Of a stretch of DNA of 64,000 bases, positions 25,116-34,524 are shown piece after piece. A program made the translations under genes and the position numbers. The stretch comes from Flavobacteriales bacterium. Its GTDB lineage: Bacteria > Bacteroidota > Bacteroidia > Flavobacteriales > Flavobacteriaceae. The notes under the pieces are model-generated. The model was given only the letters and a program-made list of their open reading frames with translations, searched no databases and was not told where the DNA came from. The first letter of the stretch is position 1. Each line of letters begins with the position of its first letter. The DNA is taken from the NCBI GenBank assembly GCA_020635875.1, contig JACJYY010000006.1, positions 62,001-126,000 of the forward strand. Direction: 5' to 3'.

Positions 25116-26132
25116 ATGGCTAAAATAAAGTTAGAGTACCTATGGTTAGACGGATACTATCCAACTCAAAACTTAAGAAGTAAGACTAAAGTAGAGGAGC
25201 ATGAAAACTTCCAAGGGACTTTAGAAGAAATTGGAAACTGGTCTTTTGATGGATCTTCAACAAAACAAGCAGATGGTGGATCTTCTGACTGTTCATTAGT
25301 ACCGGTTGCTATTTACCCAGATCCAGAAAGAATCAATGGATACTTGGTAATGTGTGAGGTATATAATGCAGATGGAACACCTCATGCGTCTAATGGACGT
25401 GCTACTATTGATGACGAAAATGATGATTTCTGGTTCGGATTTGAGCAAGAGTACTTTATCATGGATGGTAAAACAGACTTACCTTTAGGATTCCCAAGAG
25501 GAGGATACCCAAAACCACAAGGTATGTACTACTGTTCAGTAGGTGGTAGAAACACACACGGACGTGAAATCGTTGAAAGACATGCTGACCTATGTATAGA
25601 TGCTGGAATTAACTTTGAAGGAATCAACCAAGAGGTTGCTTGTGGACAGTGGGAATTCCAATTGTTTGCTAAAGGAGCAAAAAAAGCAGGAGATGAAATT
25701 TGGGTAGCTCGATACTTATTAGAAAGAATCACTGAGGATTACGGTTACTATATCGAATGGCATCCAAAACCTCTAGGAGATACTGACTGGAACGGTTCAG
25801 GTATGCATGCTAACTTCTCTAACAACACACTAAGAACTTGTGGAGACAAAGCAACTTACGAAAAGATTTGTGAGGCATTCCGTCCTGTTGTAAAAGAGCA
25901 CATAGAAGTGTATGGTGAAGACAACCACCAACGTTTAACTGGTAGACACGAAACTGCGTCTATCAACGAATTTAAATATGGTGTATCTGATCGTGGAGCT
26001 TCAATCCGTATTCCACTTATCACTGTAAATAAAGGATGGAAAGGATGGTTAGAAGACCGTCGTCCTGCATCAAACGCAGATCCATACAAAGTTGCTGCTA
26101 GAATTATCAAAACTGTTAAGTCAGCTTTATAA
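25116..26132 (+). CDS. Glutamine synthetase type II (eukaryote-like, beta-grasp)
   Basis: Short glutamine synthetase of 338 aa, close in pattern to eukaryotic GSII: LEYLWLDGYY (residues 5-14), the beta-grasp domain with NWSFDGSSTKQADGGSSDCSLVPV, the metal-site FGFEQEYFIMD, GINFEGINQEVACGQWEFQLF, NGSGMHANFSN, GRHETASINEFKYGVSDRGASIRIP and the C-terminal EDRRPASNADPYKVAARI. No adenylylation tyrosine region, as expected for GSII. It is divergent to glnN, so the two enzymes may be co-controlled. Complete and ended by a strong terminator. Confidence 0.96.
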   Translation: MAKIKLEYLWLDGYYPTQNLRSKTKVEEHENFQGTLEEIGNWSFDGSSTKQADGGSSDCSLVPVAIYPDPERINGYLVMCEVYNADGTPHASNGRATIDDENDDFWFGFEQEYFIMDGKTDLPLGFPRGGYPKPQGMYYCSVGGRNTHGREIVERHADLCIDAGINFEGINQEVACGQWEFQLFAKGAKKAGDEIWVARYLLERITEDYGYYIEWHPKPLGDTDWNGSGMHANFSNNTLRTCGDKATYEKICEAFRPVVKEHIEVYGEDNHQRLTGRHETASINEFKYGVSDRGASIRIPLITVNKGWKGWLEDRRPASNADPYKVAARIIKTVKSAL

Positions 26133-26153
26133 GCTAAGTAACTTTCATTATAC

Positions 26154-26188
26154 AAAAAGCCCTTTAGTCAAAAACTAAAGGGCTTTTT
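26154..26188. terminator. Bidirectional terminator glnII / parC
   Basis: AAAAAGCCCTTTAGT (26154-26168) and ACTAAAGGGCTTTTT (26174-26188) form a perfect 15-bp stem with a 5-nt loop, flanked by T runs on both strands. Confidence 0.9.
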
Positions 26189-26213
26189 AATTGGCTCTCT
26201 TTTAAATTATTCC

Positions 26214-28844
26214 TCACTCCAATTCCATTGCTATCTGTCCGTCATTATCATCAGACTTCTCATTATCATCCTCAAAAATTTCTTCTTCAATTTCCTCCTC
26301 ATAAGGTAACGGTTTTAATCTACTTACCTGTTTGATTTTATCTGTCGAAAATTGATTTCCTAACGCCTTGATTCCTTTAATGGATATAAACTGTTCCATA
26401 TCGACAACTTCATTATCCTTTTGAATACCCTTTACTTTAGCATATTCGATTTCAATTTGAGGTCGATAATCAGTACAAACTATCTCAAGTACACTTTTTT
26501 CGTGCTCTGAAATAAACAACTCTTCTTTATTTTCGTTTTCGATCAAGAATCTTTTGATATAATATCTGCTCTTTTCTCCATCAAAATAGAGCGCCGAAAT
26601 AGGTTTTTTAGGATTCCATTTTTCCAAAACGATCATATCATCATCAAAGTGGATACTCAGATCTGGAGTAATCGCTTTAATCTTTCCTGACTGTGTAATC
26701 ACTAAAATTTTATCCTCTGCTCTAAACTCTCCTAACAACTCCCCTCTACCGTCTACGTTTAATCGCTGAACAGCATCATCAAACCATATTTTACGTGGTT
26801 TAAGGGTAGAAACACCTTTTTCTTTCAGTTCTATCTTTTTGATACCGTACTTGGTCACTTGATTCCCTTTAGAACTACGACCTTTAATCAACAACTTAGA
26901 AAAATCAAGATCAAATTTTAATTTTTTGACACTACCTACTTGTCGTAACAAAATGTTGACTACCTCTGCCTCTCCATTTTTGTTAGCTGTAAAATACAAC
27001 ACTTGAGAGCCTTTTGTACCTTGAGTCAAATCATACAATTTGTCTCTGGTCACACCAGACACATTAAAACGTTTTACATAAGATGGTCCTGTTTTGCCAT
27101 CTCTATAAATCATATTATAGATAGTTCTTTTATCGTTCTTATCAAAAATGGCAGCATGAATAATATCTTTACCTACAAAGGTTTTTGCATCCACTTTTGT
27201 TACCATCATTTGACCATCTCTCAAAAAAACAATAACGTCATCTATATCCGAGCAATCCGCTATATATTCATCTTTCTTTAAACTTGTGCCAACAAAACCT
27301 TCCTCTTTATTGACATATAATTTTATATTACGTAAAACTACTTTTGTCGCCTGAATATCGTCAAATATTCTTATCTCTGTCTTACGTTCTCTTCCCGTGC
27401 CGTATTTTTCTTTCAACCGCTTGAAATAATCAATCGCAAAATCTATCAGATGATCCAAATGATAATTAACCTGCTCAATTTCTCCTTCTAAGGCTTCTAT
27501 TTTTTGTTGTGCCTTATCAATATCAAACTTGGATATACGTTTGATCCGAATCTCCGTTAATCGAACAATATCTTCTTCTGTTACACCTCGTTTCAGATGC
27601 TTTATATGAGGCTGCAGTCCTCTATCTATCGCTTGAATTACTCCTTCCCAAGTTTCTTCTTCCTCTATTAAACGATAGATTCTATTTTCAATAAATATGC
27701 GCTCAAGTGATAAAAAATGCCAGCTTTCTTGCAATTCATCCAACTGAATCTCAAGCTCTCGCTTCAACAATTCAACTGTACGATGTGTTGATATTTTCAA
27801 CATTTCGGATACTCCGATGAATTTAGGCGTATGATCTCCAATCACGCAACCCAGTGGCGAAATAGAAGTTTCGCATGCCGTAAAGGCGTACAAGGCATCA
27901 ATTGTTTTGTCTGGAGAAACCCCAGGAAACATATGGATTAAAATCTCTACCTCAGCGGCGGTATTATCCTCAATCTTCTTGACTTTTATCTTTCCTTTTT
28001 CGTTTGCCTTGAGGATGCTATCAATTAAGGTAGACGTATTAGTTCCAAAAGGAATTTCGTTTATAACCAAGGTGTTTTTATCCAATTGATTAATCTTGGC
28101 TCTTACTCTGACCTTCCCTCCTCGCTTACCGTCATTATAATTGGTCATATCAGCTACACCACCAGTCGGAAAATCTGGAAACAACGTAAACGATTTATTC
28201 TTAAGCACCTTTATAGAAGCATCTATTAACTCTAAAAAGTTATGTGGTAAGACTTTCGTCGAAAGACCAACAGCAATCCCTTCAGCTCCTTGCGCTAATA
28301 ATAACGGAAATTTAACAGGTAAGTTTACAGGCTCATTGCGTCTACCATCATACGAAGCTTGCCAAGCAGTTACCTTTGGGCTATACAACACTTCCAAGGC
28401 AAACTTGGACAAACGTGCCTCTATATACCGAGGAGCCGCTGCTCCATCTCCTGTCAAAATATTACCCCAGTTTCCTTGAGTATCAATCAACAATTCTTTT
28501 TGACCAATCTGCACCATGGCGTCACCAATACTTGCGTCACCGTGAGGGTGATATTGCATAGTGTGTCCTACAACATTGGCGACTTTATTATATCTACCAT
28601 CATCCAATTCCTTCATGGAATGCATAATGCGTCGCTGTACGGGTTTAAATCCGTCTTCGATAGCAGGTACAGCACGCTCCAAAATCACATAGGACGCATA
28701 ATCCAAAAACCAATCTTGATACATTCCTGTAACTTTGGTTATGGTTTCCTCATGTCCTTCTATTGGCTCAGCATCATGGGATTGATCTTGTGGATCTAAT
28801 CCTTCATTTTCTTCCTCAGGGTTATAATTTTGCTCGTCGCTCAT
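26214..28844 (-). CDS. parC: DNA topoisomerase IV subunit A (GyrA/ParC family)
   Basis: Breakage-reunion subunit of a type IIA topoisomerase that decatenates chromosomes. HPHGDASIGDAMV (about residues 98-110) and the catalytic tyrosine region AAAPRYIEARLS (Y139) are intact. A coiled-coil region (about 420-480) and a long C-terminal part follow. 876 aa, with an acidic, low-complexity tail (EEEIEEEIFEDDNEKSDD). The partner subunit B gene lies 13 bp upstream on the same strand, which together with the parE-type small B subunit favours topoisomerase IV over gyrase. It terminates convergently with glnII. Confidence 0.93.
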   Translation of the reverse strand: MSDEQNYNPEEENEGLDPQDQSHDAEPIEGHEETITKVTGMYQDWFLDYASYVILERAVPAIEDGFKPVQRRIMHSMKELDDGRYNKVANVVGHTMQYHPHGDASIGDAMVQIGQKELLIDTQGNWGNILTGDGAAAPRYIEARLSKFALEVLYSPKVTAWQASYDGRRNEPVNLPVKFPLLLAQGAEGIAVGLSTKVLPHNFLELIDASIKVLKNKSFTLFPDFPTGGVADMTNYNDGKRGGKVRVRAKINQLDKNTLVINEIPFGTNTSTLIDSILKANEKGKIKVKKIEDNTAAEVEILIHMFPGVSPDKTIDALYAFTACETSISPLGCVIGDHTPKFIGVSEMLKISTHRTVELLKRELEIQLDELQESWHFLSLERIFIENRIYRLIEEEETWEGVIQAIDRGLQPHIKHLKRGVTEEDIVRLTEIRIKRISKFDIDKAQQKIEALEGEIEQVNYHLDHLIDFAIDYFKRLKEKYGTGRERKTEIRIFDDIQATKVVLRNIKLYVNKEEGFVGTSLKKDEYIADCSDIDDVIVFLRDGQMMVTKVDAKTFVGKDIIHAAIFDKNDKRTIYNMIYRDGKTGPSYVKRFNVSGVTRDKLYDLTQGTKGSQVLYFTANKNGEAEVVNILLRQVGSVKKLKFDLDFSKLLIKGRSSKGNQVTKYGIKKIELKEKGVSTLKPRKIWFDDAVQRLNVDGRGELLGEFRAEDKILVITQSGKIKAITPDLSIHFDDDMIVLEKWNPKKPISALYFDGEKSRYYIKRFLIENENKEELFISEHEKSVLEIVCTDYRPQIEIEYAKVKGIQKDNEVVDMEQFISIKGIKALGNQFSTDKIKQVSRLKPLPYEEEIEEEIFEDDNEKSDDNDGQIAMELE

Positions 28845-28857
28845 GTGATTTAATCAA

Positions 28858-30711
28858 TTAATCTTCTACTACGTCCAATTCCACTTTTAGATTATTAATG
28901 ATAAACTTTTGTCTTTCTGGAGTGTTTTTACCCATATAAAAGGATAACATCTCTTCGATTGACATTCCTTTGTCTAACATCAATGGATCCAAACGCATAT
29001 CATCACCAATAAAGTTTTTAAATTCATCTGGCGATATCTCTCCTAAACCTTTAAATCGTGTAATCTCTGGTTTGGGTTTTAATTTCTCAATTGCAGCAAC
29101 CCGTTCTTCTTCTGAATAACAATAAATCGTCTCTTTTTTGTTGCGCACTCTAAACAAAGGCGTTTGTAGTATATAAACGTGTCTATCTTTGATTAACTCT
29201 GGGAAAAATTGCAGAAAAAAAGTAATCAATAACAACCGTATGTGCATCCCATCCACATCGGCGTCAGTTGCTATTACAATATTGTTGTATCGCAAGTTTT
29301 CTAGTCCATCTTCAATATCAAGTGCTGCCTGCAAAAGATTAAACTCCTCATTTTCATACACTATTTTTTTAGGCATTCCATACGAGTTTAACGGTTTTCC
29401 CCTCAAACTAAACACCGCTTGTGTGTTTACATCTCTTGACTTAGTAATAGAACCAGATGCCGAATCTCCCTCTGTAATAAAAAGTGTACTTTCTAGATAA
29501 CGTTCTTTTTTAGTATCGGTTAAATGAACTCTACAATCCCTTAATTTCTTATTGTGTAAGCTAGCCTTTTTTGCACGTTCCCTAGCTAATTTTCTGATTC
29601 CTGATAAGTCCTTACGTTCACGCTCTGCCTGTAATATCTTTCTGAGTAACGCTTCTGCTGATTCTGGATTTTTGTGCAAATAATTATCCAGCTTGGTCTT
29701 AATAAAATCATTAATAAACGTCCGAACTGTTGGATGACCACCTCCCATCTCTGTAGATCCCAGCTTGGTCTTGGTTTGGGACTCAAATACAGGCTCCATT
29801 ACTTTAATACTGATAGCACTCACAATAGACTTACGAACATCTGCCGCTTCAAATGACTTATTGTAAAACTCTTTGATAGTCCTTACTATTGCTTCTCTGA
29901 AAGCACTTAAATGGGTTCCTCCCTGTGTGGTGTTTTGACCATTCACAAATGAATGATATTCTTCGCTGTATTGTGTTTTGCTATGTGTAAGCGCTATCTC
30001 AATATCATCATCCTTTAAATGAACTATTGGATACAGTTTATCTTCTTCTCCAATGTTTTCGTCTAATAAATCCTTTAGACCATTTTCAGAATAAAATTTT
30101 TCTCCATTGAATAGGATAGTTAATCCTGTATTGAGATAACAGTAGTTTTTAAGCAACTTTTCTACATATTCATTTCTGAATTTAAAGTTTTTAAAAATGA
30201 CATCATCTGGCGTAAAAACTACTTTTGTTCCTTTCCTGTTAGTGGTGCTTTCTATCGGAAAATCTTCCACTAAATTACCTGCACTAAACTCAGCGACCTT
30301 GCGCTCTCCATCTCTGACCGACTCTACTCTAAAATATGTAGACAACGCATTACACGCCTTAGTACCAACACCATTAAGTCCTACTGATTTTTTGAAAGCT
30401 ACGGAATCGTATTTACCTCCCGTATTCATTTTTGAAACGACATCAACAACCTTACCTAAAGGTATTCCTCGACCGTAATCACGTACTGTAACTGTTTTAT
30501 CTCGGATTGTAACCTCAATGGTTTTTCCTGCCCCCATCACAAACTCATCAATAGAGTTGTCAATTACCTCCTTCACCAAAATATAAATACCATCATCAGG
30601 CGACGAACCATCACCCAACTTTCCGATATACATCCCTGGACGCATACGAATATGCTCCTTCCAATCTAAAGACCGTATGTTATCTTCAGTATATTGACTC
30701 TCTCCTATCAT
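28858..30711 (-). CDS. parE: DNA topoisomerase IV subunit B
   Basis: ATPase subunit of type IIA topoisomerase, 617 aa. The GHKL ATP site shows KEVIDNSIDEFVMG, VRDYGRGIPLG and KKSVGLNGVGTKACNAL. The transducer domain follows (QTKTKLGSTEMGG). The TOPRIM metal site is ITEGDSASGS with the later DADVDGMHIRLL, and the C-terminal PERQKFIINNL is typical. The length lacks the large insertion of many GyrB proteins, supporting ParE. It sits directly upstream of parC and 79 bp downstream of rlpA. Confidence 0.95.
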   Translation of the reverse strand: MIGESQYTEDNIRSLDWKEHIRMRPGMYIGKLGDGSSPDDGIYILVKEVIDNSIDEFVMGAGKTIEVTIRDKTVTVRDYGRGIPLGKVVDVVSKMNTGGKYDSVAFKKSVGLNGVGTKACNALSTYFRVESVRDGERKVAEFSAGNLVEDFPIESTTNRKGTKVVFTPDDVIFKNFKFRNEYVEKLLKNYCYLNTGLTILFNGEKFYSENGLKDLLDENIGEEDKLYPIVHLKDDDIEIALTHSKTQYSEEYHSFVNGQNTTQGGTHLSAFREAIVRTIKEFYNKSFEAADVRKSIVSAISIKVMEPVFESQTKTKLGSTEMGGGHPTVRTFINDFIKTKLDNYLHKNPESAEALLRKILQAERERKDLSGIRKLARERAKKASLHNKKLRDCRVHLTDTKKERYLESTLFITEGDSASGSITKSRDVNTQAVFSLRGKPLNSYGMPKKIVYENEEFNLLQAALDIEDGLENLRYNNIVIATDADVDGMHIRLLLITFFLQFFPELIKDRHVYILQTPLFRVRNKKETIYCYSEEERVAAIEKLKPKPEITRFKGLGEISPDEFKNFIGDDMRLDPLMLDKGMSIEEMLSFYMGKNTPERQKFIINNLKVELDVVED

Positions 30712-30789
30712 AAAATTTCCTTGGATGCTGGCTAATTTAGTGTTTTTGAATCAAAATAAAAACAGCCCAAAACTATAGTTATCAAGAAC

Positions 30790-31245
30790 TTATTTGACAA
30801 TCTCAATCCTCACTTTAAGCGTCCCGGCAGACAGACTCCCTGCTATATCCCTGAACGCCTTTTGAGACAAATCAATATCTCTTCCTTTAGCAAAAGGACC
30901 ACGATCATTGACACGAACCTCAACCCACTTACCGTTAGCCAAATTAGTAACCTTTAAATATGTTCCAAAAGGCAATGTATTATGAGCTGCCGTTTGTTTA
31001 GAATTATTAAACACCCCCCCACTAGCCGTCCTCTTACCATTAAACTTATCCGCGTAATATGAGGCTACACCGCTTTTCTTTACTAATTTGACAACCTTCT
31101 TGGCTTTTGGTTCTTTCGAATTGTATTTTTTAGTTGTTCGAGTTTTAGAAGCAGAAACATTAGACTTACTACCGCAAGAAGTAGTAGTCATTAGCATTAA
31201 ACTAGCTAAAACGAATAACAATACAATCTTTTTATTCATAATCAT
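30790..31245 (-). CDS. rlpA: RlpA-family septal ring lipoprotein
   Basis: Small exported lipoprotein (151 aa) with a double-psi beta-barrel. The signal IVLLFVLASLMLMTTTSC ends in a lipobox-like TTSC, so it should be lipid-anchored. A basic linker (residues 30-60) is followed by the RlpA domain with GVASYYADKFNGKRTASGGVF, AAHNTLPFGTYLKVTNLANG and VRVNDRGPFAKGRDIDLS. Family members bind or cleave denuded septal glycan. No SPOR domain is attached, unlike in gamma-proteobacteria. Start is either 31245 or the in-frame ATG at 31239 (MNKK). It precedes parE-parC on the same strand. Confidence 0.9.
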   Translation of the reverse strand: MIMNKKIVLLFVLASLMLMTTTSCGSKSNVSASKTRTTKKYNSKEPKAKKVVKLVKKSGVASYYADKFNGKRTASGGVFNNSKQTAAHNTLPFGTYLKVTNLANGKWVEVRVNDRGPFAKGRDIDLSQKAFRDIAGSLSAGTLKVRIEIVK

Positions 31246-31255
31246 TTACTTAATG

Positions 31256-31282
31256 AAAAAAGCGCGAATTTCGTTCGCGCTT
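31256..31282 (-). terminator. Terminator of the ABC-F gene
   Basis: GCGCGAA (31262-31268) pairs with TTCGCGC (31274-31280), extended by AAAAAA/T on the flanks. Read on the minus strand the stem ends in TTTTTT, directly after the ABC-F stop. Confidence 0.8.
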
Positions 31283-31299
31283 CAATAATTGTTCACTTC

Positions 31300-32925
31300 T
31301 TATTTTGCATACAGCTTACTACGCAATTCCTTGATCTTATCATCCTCTAGATACTCATCAAAAGTCATGTAGCGATCAATTACCCCATTTGGCGTCAATT
31401 CCAAAATTCGGTTGGCAACCGTTTGCGAAAATTCGTGGTCATGCGTAGTAAACAACAACGACCCTTTAAAATTACTCAACGAGTTATTAAATGCAGTAAT
31501 CGACTCCAAATCCAAGTGATTGGTTGGCTCATCCAACATCAATACGTTGGCGCGTAACATCATCATTCTAGAAATCATACAACGTACTTTTTCTCCTCCT
31601 GACAAAACACTGCTCTTCTTTAAAGCTTCTTCACCACTGAAAATCATTTTCCCCAAAAATCCTCGCAAATGCACCTCTTCTCTTTCTTCTTCCGTCTTAG
31701 CAAACTGCCTTAACCAATCCACCAGTGATAGATCATTTTTATCTTTAAAAAACTCAGAGTTATCTAGTGGCAAATAGGATTGATTAGTTGTAACTCCCCA
31801 AGCAAATTTACCCGCATCTGGTTTTTGTTTATCATTTAATATTTGATAAAAAGCGGTACATGCTCTAGAATCTCTTGAAAACACTAACACTTTATCTCCT
31901 TTAGCCATGTTCAAATCCACATCTTTAAACAACAACTCTCCATCAATTGAAGCAGCTAACCCTTCAATATTAAGGATTTGATCTCCAGCTTCACGCTCTT
32001 GTTCAAAAATAATTGCTGGATAACGACGACTCGAAGGTTTAATTTCATCCACCTTTAGTTTATCAATCATTTTCTTACGAGAAGTTGCCTGTTTTGATTT
32101 AGCAACGTTAGCACTAAAGCGACGGATAAACTCCTCCAACTCCTTTTTCTTTTCTTCGGCCTTTTTGTTTTGTTGTGCTCTTTGTCTCAAGGCCAATTGG
32201 CTTGATTCGTACCAAAAAGAATAGTTTCCTGAATAGTGATTTACTTTTCCAAAATCAATATCTGAAACATGTGTACAAACAGCGTCTAAAAAGTGTCTAT
32301 CGTGAGATACAACCAACACCGTATTTTCATAATTAGCTAAGAAATTTTCTAACCAACCAATCGTCTCAAAATCCAAATCATTGGTAGGTTCATCCATAAT
32401 TAACACATCTGGATTTCCAAACAACGCTTGCGCCAATAACACACGAACCTTCATCTTTCCATCTAAGTCCCCCATCAATGTATAATGAAGATCCTCTGTT
32501 ATACCTAGGTTTGACAATAAAGTTGCTGCATCTGAATCTGCATTCCAGCCATTCATTTCTTCAAACAAAACTTGTAACTCTCCAATTCGATCAGCCTTTG
32601 CGTCATCATAATCAGCATACAAGGCATCCATTTCTGTCTTGACTTTATACAAATCCTTGTTCCCCATTATTACAGCCTCCAAGACCGTCTGCTCATTATA
32701 CTTGTTATGATCTTGACTTAACACAGACATTCTTTTTCCTGGCTCTAAAGTCACGCGTCCTGACGTAGGATCTAACTCTCCTGATAAAATTTTTAAGAAG
32801 GTTGATTTTCCTGCTCCGTTTGCGCCAATAATTCCATAGCAATTACCTTCTGTAAAAGTGACGTTTACTTCGTCAAACAAAATTCTCTTACCGAATTGCA
32901 CGGACAGATTAGAAACTGATAACAT
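31300..32925 (-). CDS. ABC-F ATPase, YbiT-like, with degenerate second P-loop
   Basis: Cytosolic double-ABC protein of the ABC-F translation-factor family, 541 aa, YbiT-like. Domain 1 has an intact Walker A, GANGAGKSTFLKIL (about residues 34-47), and Walker B VLIMDEPTNDLD, but its signature reads MGDLDGKMKVRVLLAQAL instead of LSGGQ. The inter-domain linker with RRFSANVAKSKQATSRKKMID follows. Domain 2 has a good signature LSGGEKVRCMISRMM and Walker B VLMLDEPTNHLDLES, but where the P-loop belongs it reads VLVFSRDSRACTAFYQIL, without the GK(S/T) core. So one composite ATP site looks canonical and the other degenerate. Role in ribosome binding is inferred from the family. Confidence 0.93.
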   Translation of the reverse strand: MLSVSNLSVQFGKRILFDEVNVTFTEGNCYGIIGANGAGKSTFLKILSGELDPTSGRVTLEPGKRMSVLSQDHNKYNEQTVLEAVIMGNKDLYKVKTEMDALYADYDDAKADRIGELQVLFEEMNGWNADSDAATLLSNLGITEDLHYTLMGDLDGKMKVRVLLAQALFGNPDVLIMDEPTNDLDFETIGWLENFLANYENTVLVVSHDRHFLDAVCTHVSDIDFGKVNHYSGNYSFWYESSQLALRQRAQQNKKAEEKKKELEEFIRRFSANVAKSKQATSRKKMIDKLKVDEIKPSSRRYPAIIFEQEREAGDQILNIEGLAASIDGELLFKDVDLNMAKGDKVLVFSRDSRACTAFYQILNDKQKPDAGKFAWGVTTNQSYLPLDNSEFFKDKNDLSLVDWLRQFAKTEEEREEVHLRGFLGKMIFSGEEALKKSSVLSGGEKVRCMISRMMMLRANVLMLDEPTNHLDLESITAFNNSLSNFKGSLLFTTHDHEFSQTVANRILELTPNGVIDRYMTFDEYLEDDKIKELRSKLYAK

Positions 32926-32949
32926 TTTTGTTTGTTTTTATGATTGCGG

Positions 32950-32957
32950 CAAAAGTA
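32950..32957 (-). promoter_or_regulatory. Candidate -7 box of the ABC-F gene
   Basis: Minus-strand TACTTTTG is an exact TAnnTTTG match 24 bp upstream of the ATG. The nearest upstream TTG is 24 bp further, somewhat far. Confidence 0.4.
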
Positions 32958-33102
32958 AAAAAAATAGACTGGTTTATGTACCAATCTTCCGCTTAATTTA
33001 CTATCTATCACTTGAAAACACTACCCAAAATCATATTTTTTTGCGTAATGCTTTTTTTTTTGCATCTTCGTGCGACCAAACCAACCACAAATTTCACATC
33101 AG

Positions 33103-33744
33103 ATGTCTAGAATAAAAAATAAAATTAAAAGTCTTTTTAGTAAGAAGCAACCGCATTATATAACTGCAGATAAGTACTGGATTCAAAAGATGGATATTAC
33201 TGAAATACCTAATCGCATGGATTTATTTGTTTCTGCTTGTAAAGACAAAGATGTGCTTCACTTTGGATGTACGGATTGGCCCGTTTTTAATGCTAAAAAC
33301 AACTTGCATATAAAACTCTCAGAACACACAAAATCTATAGATGGGTTTGATGTTGACAAACCTGGGATCGAAAATTTACGTCAATATGTAGATCAAGACT
33401 ATTATTCCGACTTCTCAGAGCTATCTCCAAAGAAGTATGATGTTTGTCTTATTCCTGAAACAATTGAACACGTTGATAATATCAAAGATTTTCTAAAAGG
33501 CGTTTCAACTGTTAAAGCCTCTAAGTTTATAATTACTGGACCTAATTGCTTTGCAGAAGTAAGACAGCAAAACTACAATATAGAAAATGGAGTCTTTACC
33601 GAAGTTGTACACCCTGATCATAACGCGTGGTTCAGTCCGTTTACTCTAAAAAATGTTATTGAAAAGTATTCTGATCTAACTGTGACTAAAATATACCTTC
33701 TTGAAAACGGAAGAATGGTATGTTGTGAAGCAGTAAAAAAATAG
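33103..33744 (+). CDS. Class I SAM-dependent methyltransferase-like protein
   Basis: Cytosolic protein of about 213 aa with a Rossmann methyltransferase pattern: DVLHFGCTDWPVFN as motif I (with GC rather than GxGxG), an acidic SIDGFDVDKPGIENLRQYV as motif II, YDVCLIPETIEHVDNIKDFL as motif IV/V and a FIITGPNCFAEVRQ strand. The start at 33103 (MSRIKNK) is preferred over the upstream in-frame ATG at 33070 because the intervening residues (MRPNQPQISHQ) are not family-like and the region before is T-rich promoter-like DNA. It converges on kdsB with only 6 bp between stops. The methyl acceptor is unknown, possibly a sugar given its surface-glycan-type relatives. Confidence 0.75.
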   Translation: MSRIKNKIKSLFSKKQPHYITADKYWIQKMDITEIPNRMDLFVSACKDKDVLHFGCTDWPVFNAKNNLHIKLSEHTKSIDGFDVDKPGIENLRQYVDQDYYSDFSELSPKKYDVCLIPETIEHVDNIKDFLKGVSTVKASKFIITGPNCFAEVRQQNYNIENGVFTEVVHPDHNAWFSPFTLKNVIEKYSDLTVTKIYLLENGRMVCCEAVKK

Positions 33745-33750
33745 ACCTAA

Positions 33751-34482
33751 CTATCTTTTTAATAACTCCCTAGCTTTATCCAGATCTTCTTGGGTATCTA
33801 TACCAATCCCAACATGATTGGTACGCACCATTTTTATTCGTTTTCCGTTTTCCAAATAACGTAGCTGCTCTAACTTCTCAATATTTTCTAAGGGCGAGGA
33901 CGGAAGATTATAAAAATCAACTAGAGCCTGTTTACGAAAAGCATATACACCTATATGTTTTTGATAGTTGTACTGAGGATTTTCTTCTCTTGGAAATGGT
34001 ATCACTGATCTGGAAAAATATAAGGCAAAATCATTTCCATCAACCACAACTTTAACGTTGTTCGGATTTTCAATATCATCCTTATCAACTAAAGGCATCA
34101 TTAATGAAGCTAAATCTATTTGATTATTAGTATCATCAATAAACACATTAATCAGCTCAACCAAAGGTTCCTTATTGATAAACGGCTCATCTCCTTGCAC
34201 ATTAACAACAACATCTACCTCCATAGATTCAACTGCTTCTGCAATACGATCACTGCCACTTTGATGTTCTTTTTTACTCCTTATAGCCTTCCCCCCATTA
34301 TTGATGATTTCATCGTAGATTAAATCTGAGTCCGTCACCACGAACACATCATCAAACAAACCAGTTGCCACAGAGGCCTCATATGTCCTCCTAATTACCG
34401 ATTGACCACACAAATCCTGCATCAATTTAGCAGGCAATCGAGTAGACTCATATCGGGCTGGTATCACGGCTATAACTTTCAT
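33751..34482 (-). CDS. kdsB: 3-deoxy-manno-octulosonate cytidylyltransferase
   Basis: CMP-Kdo synthetase, which activates Kdo with CTP for the lipopolysaccharide inner core; cytosolic. The N-terminus MKVIAVIPARYESTRLPAKLM carries the nucleotide-binding loop, then VVTDSDLIYDEI, the KEHQSGSDRIAEA signature, VNVQGDEPFI and the C-terminal YKHIGVYAFRKQALVDFY-like stretch (QKHIGVYAFRKQALVDFY). Length 243 aa is normal. No kdsA or kdtA lies nearby. Identity is secure. Confidence 0.96.
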   Translation of the reverse strand: MKVIAVIPARYESTRLPAKLMQDLCGQSVIRRTYEASVATGLFDDVFVVTDSDLIYDEIINNGGKAIRSKKEHQSGSDRIAEAVESMEVDVVVNVQGDEPFINKEPLVELINVFIDDTNNQIDLASLMMPLVDKDDIENPNNVKVVVDGNDFALYFSRSVIPFPREENPQYNYQKHIGVYAFRKQALVDFYNLPSSPLENIEKLEQLRYLENGKRIKMVRTNHVGIGIDTQEDLDKARELLKR

Positions 34483-34524
34483 AAAAAGGGACTTATTTAT
34501 TACTCACGAAGGTACTAATTTCAA

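Noticed and set aside
28141..28799. Three overlapping rightward frames (60-146 aa) inside parC
   Set aside because: They are antisense shadows of a highly conserved gene; no family match or promoter.
33046..33062. T-rich run as a terminator or phase-variation tract
   Set aside because: It lies upstream of the methyltransferase start without a stem, and it is outside the coding region.
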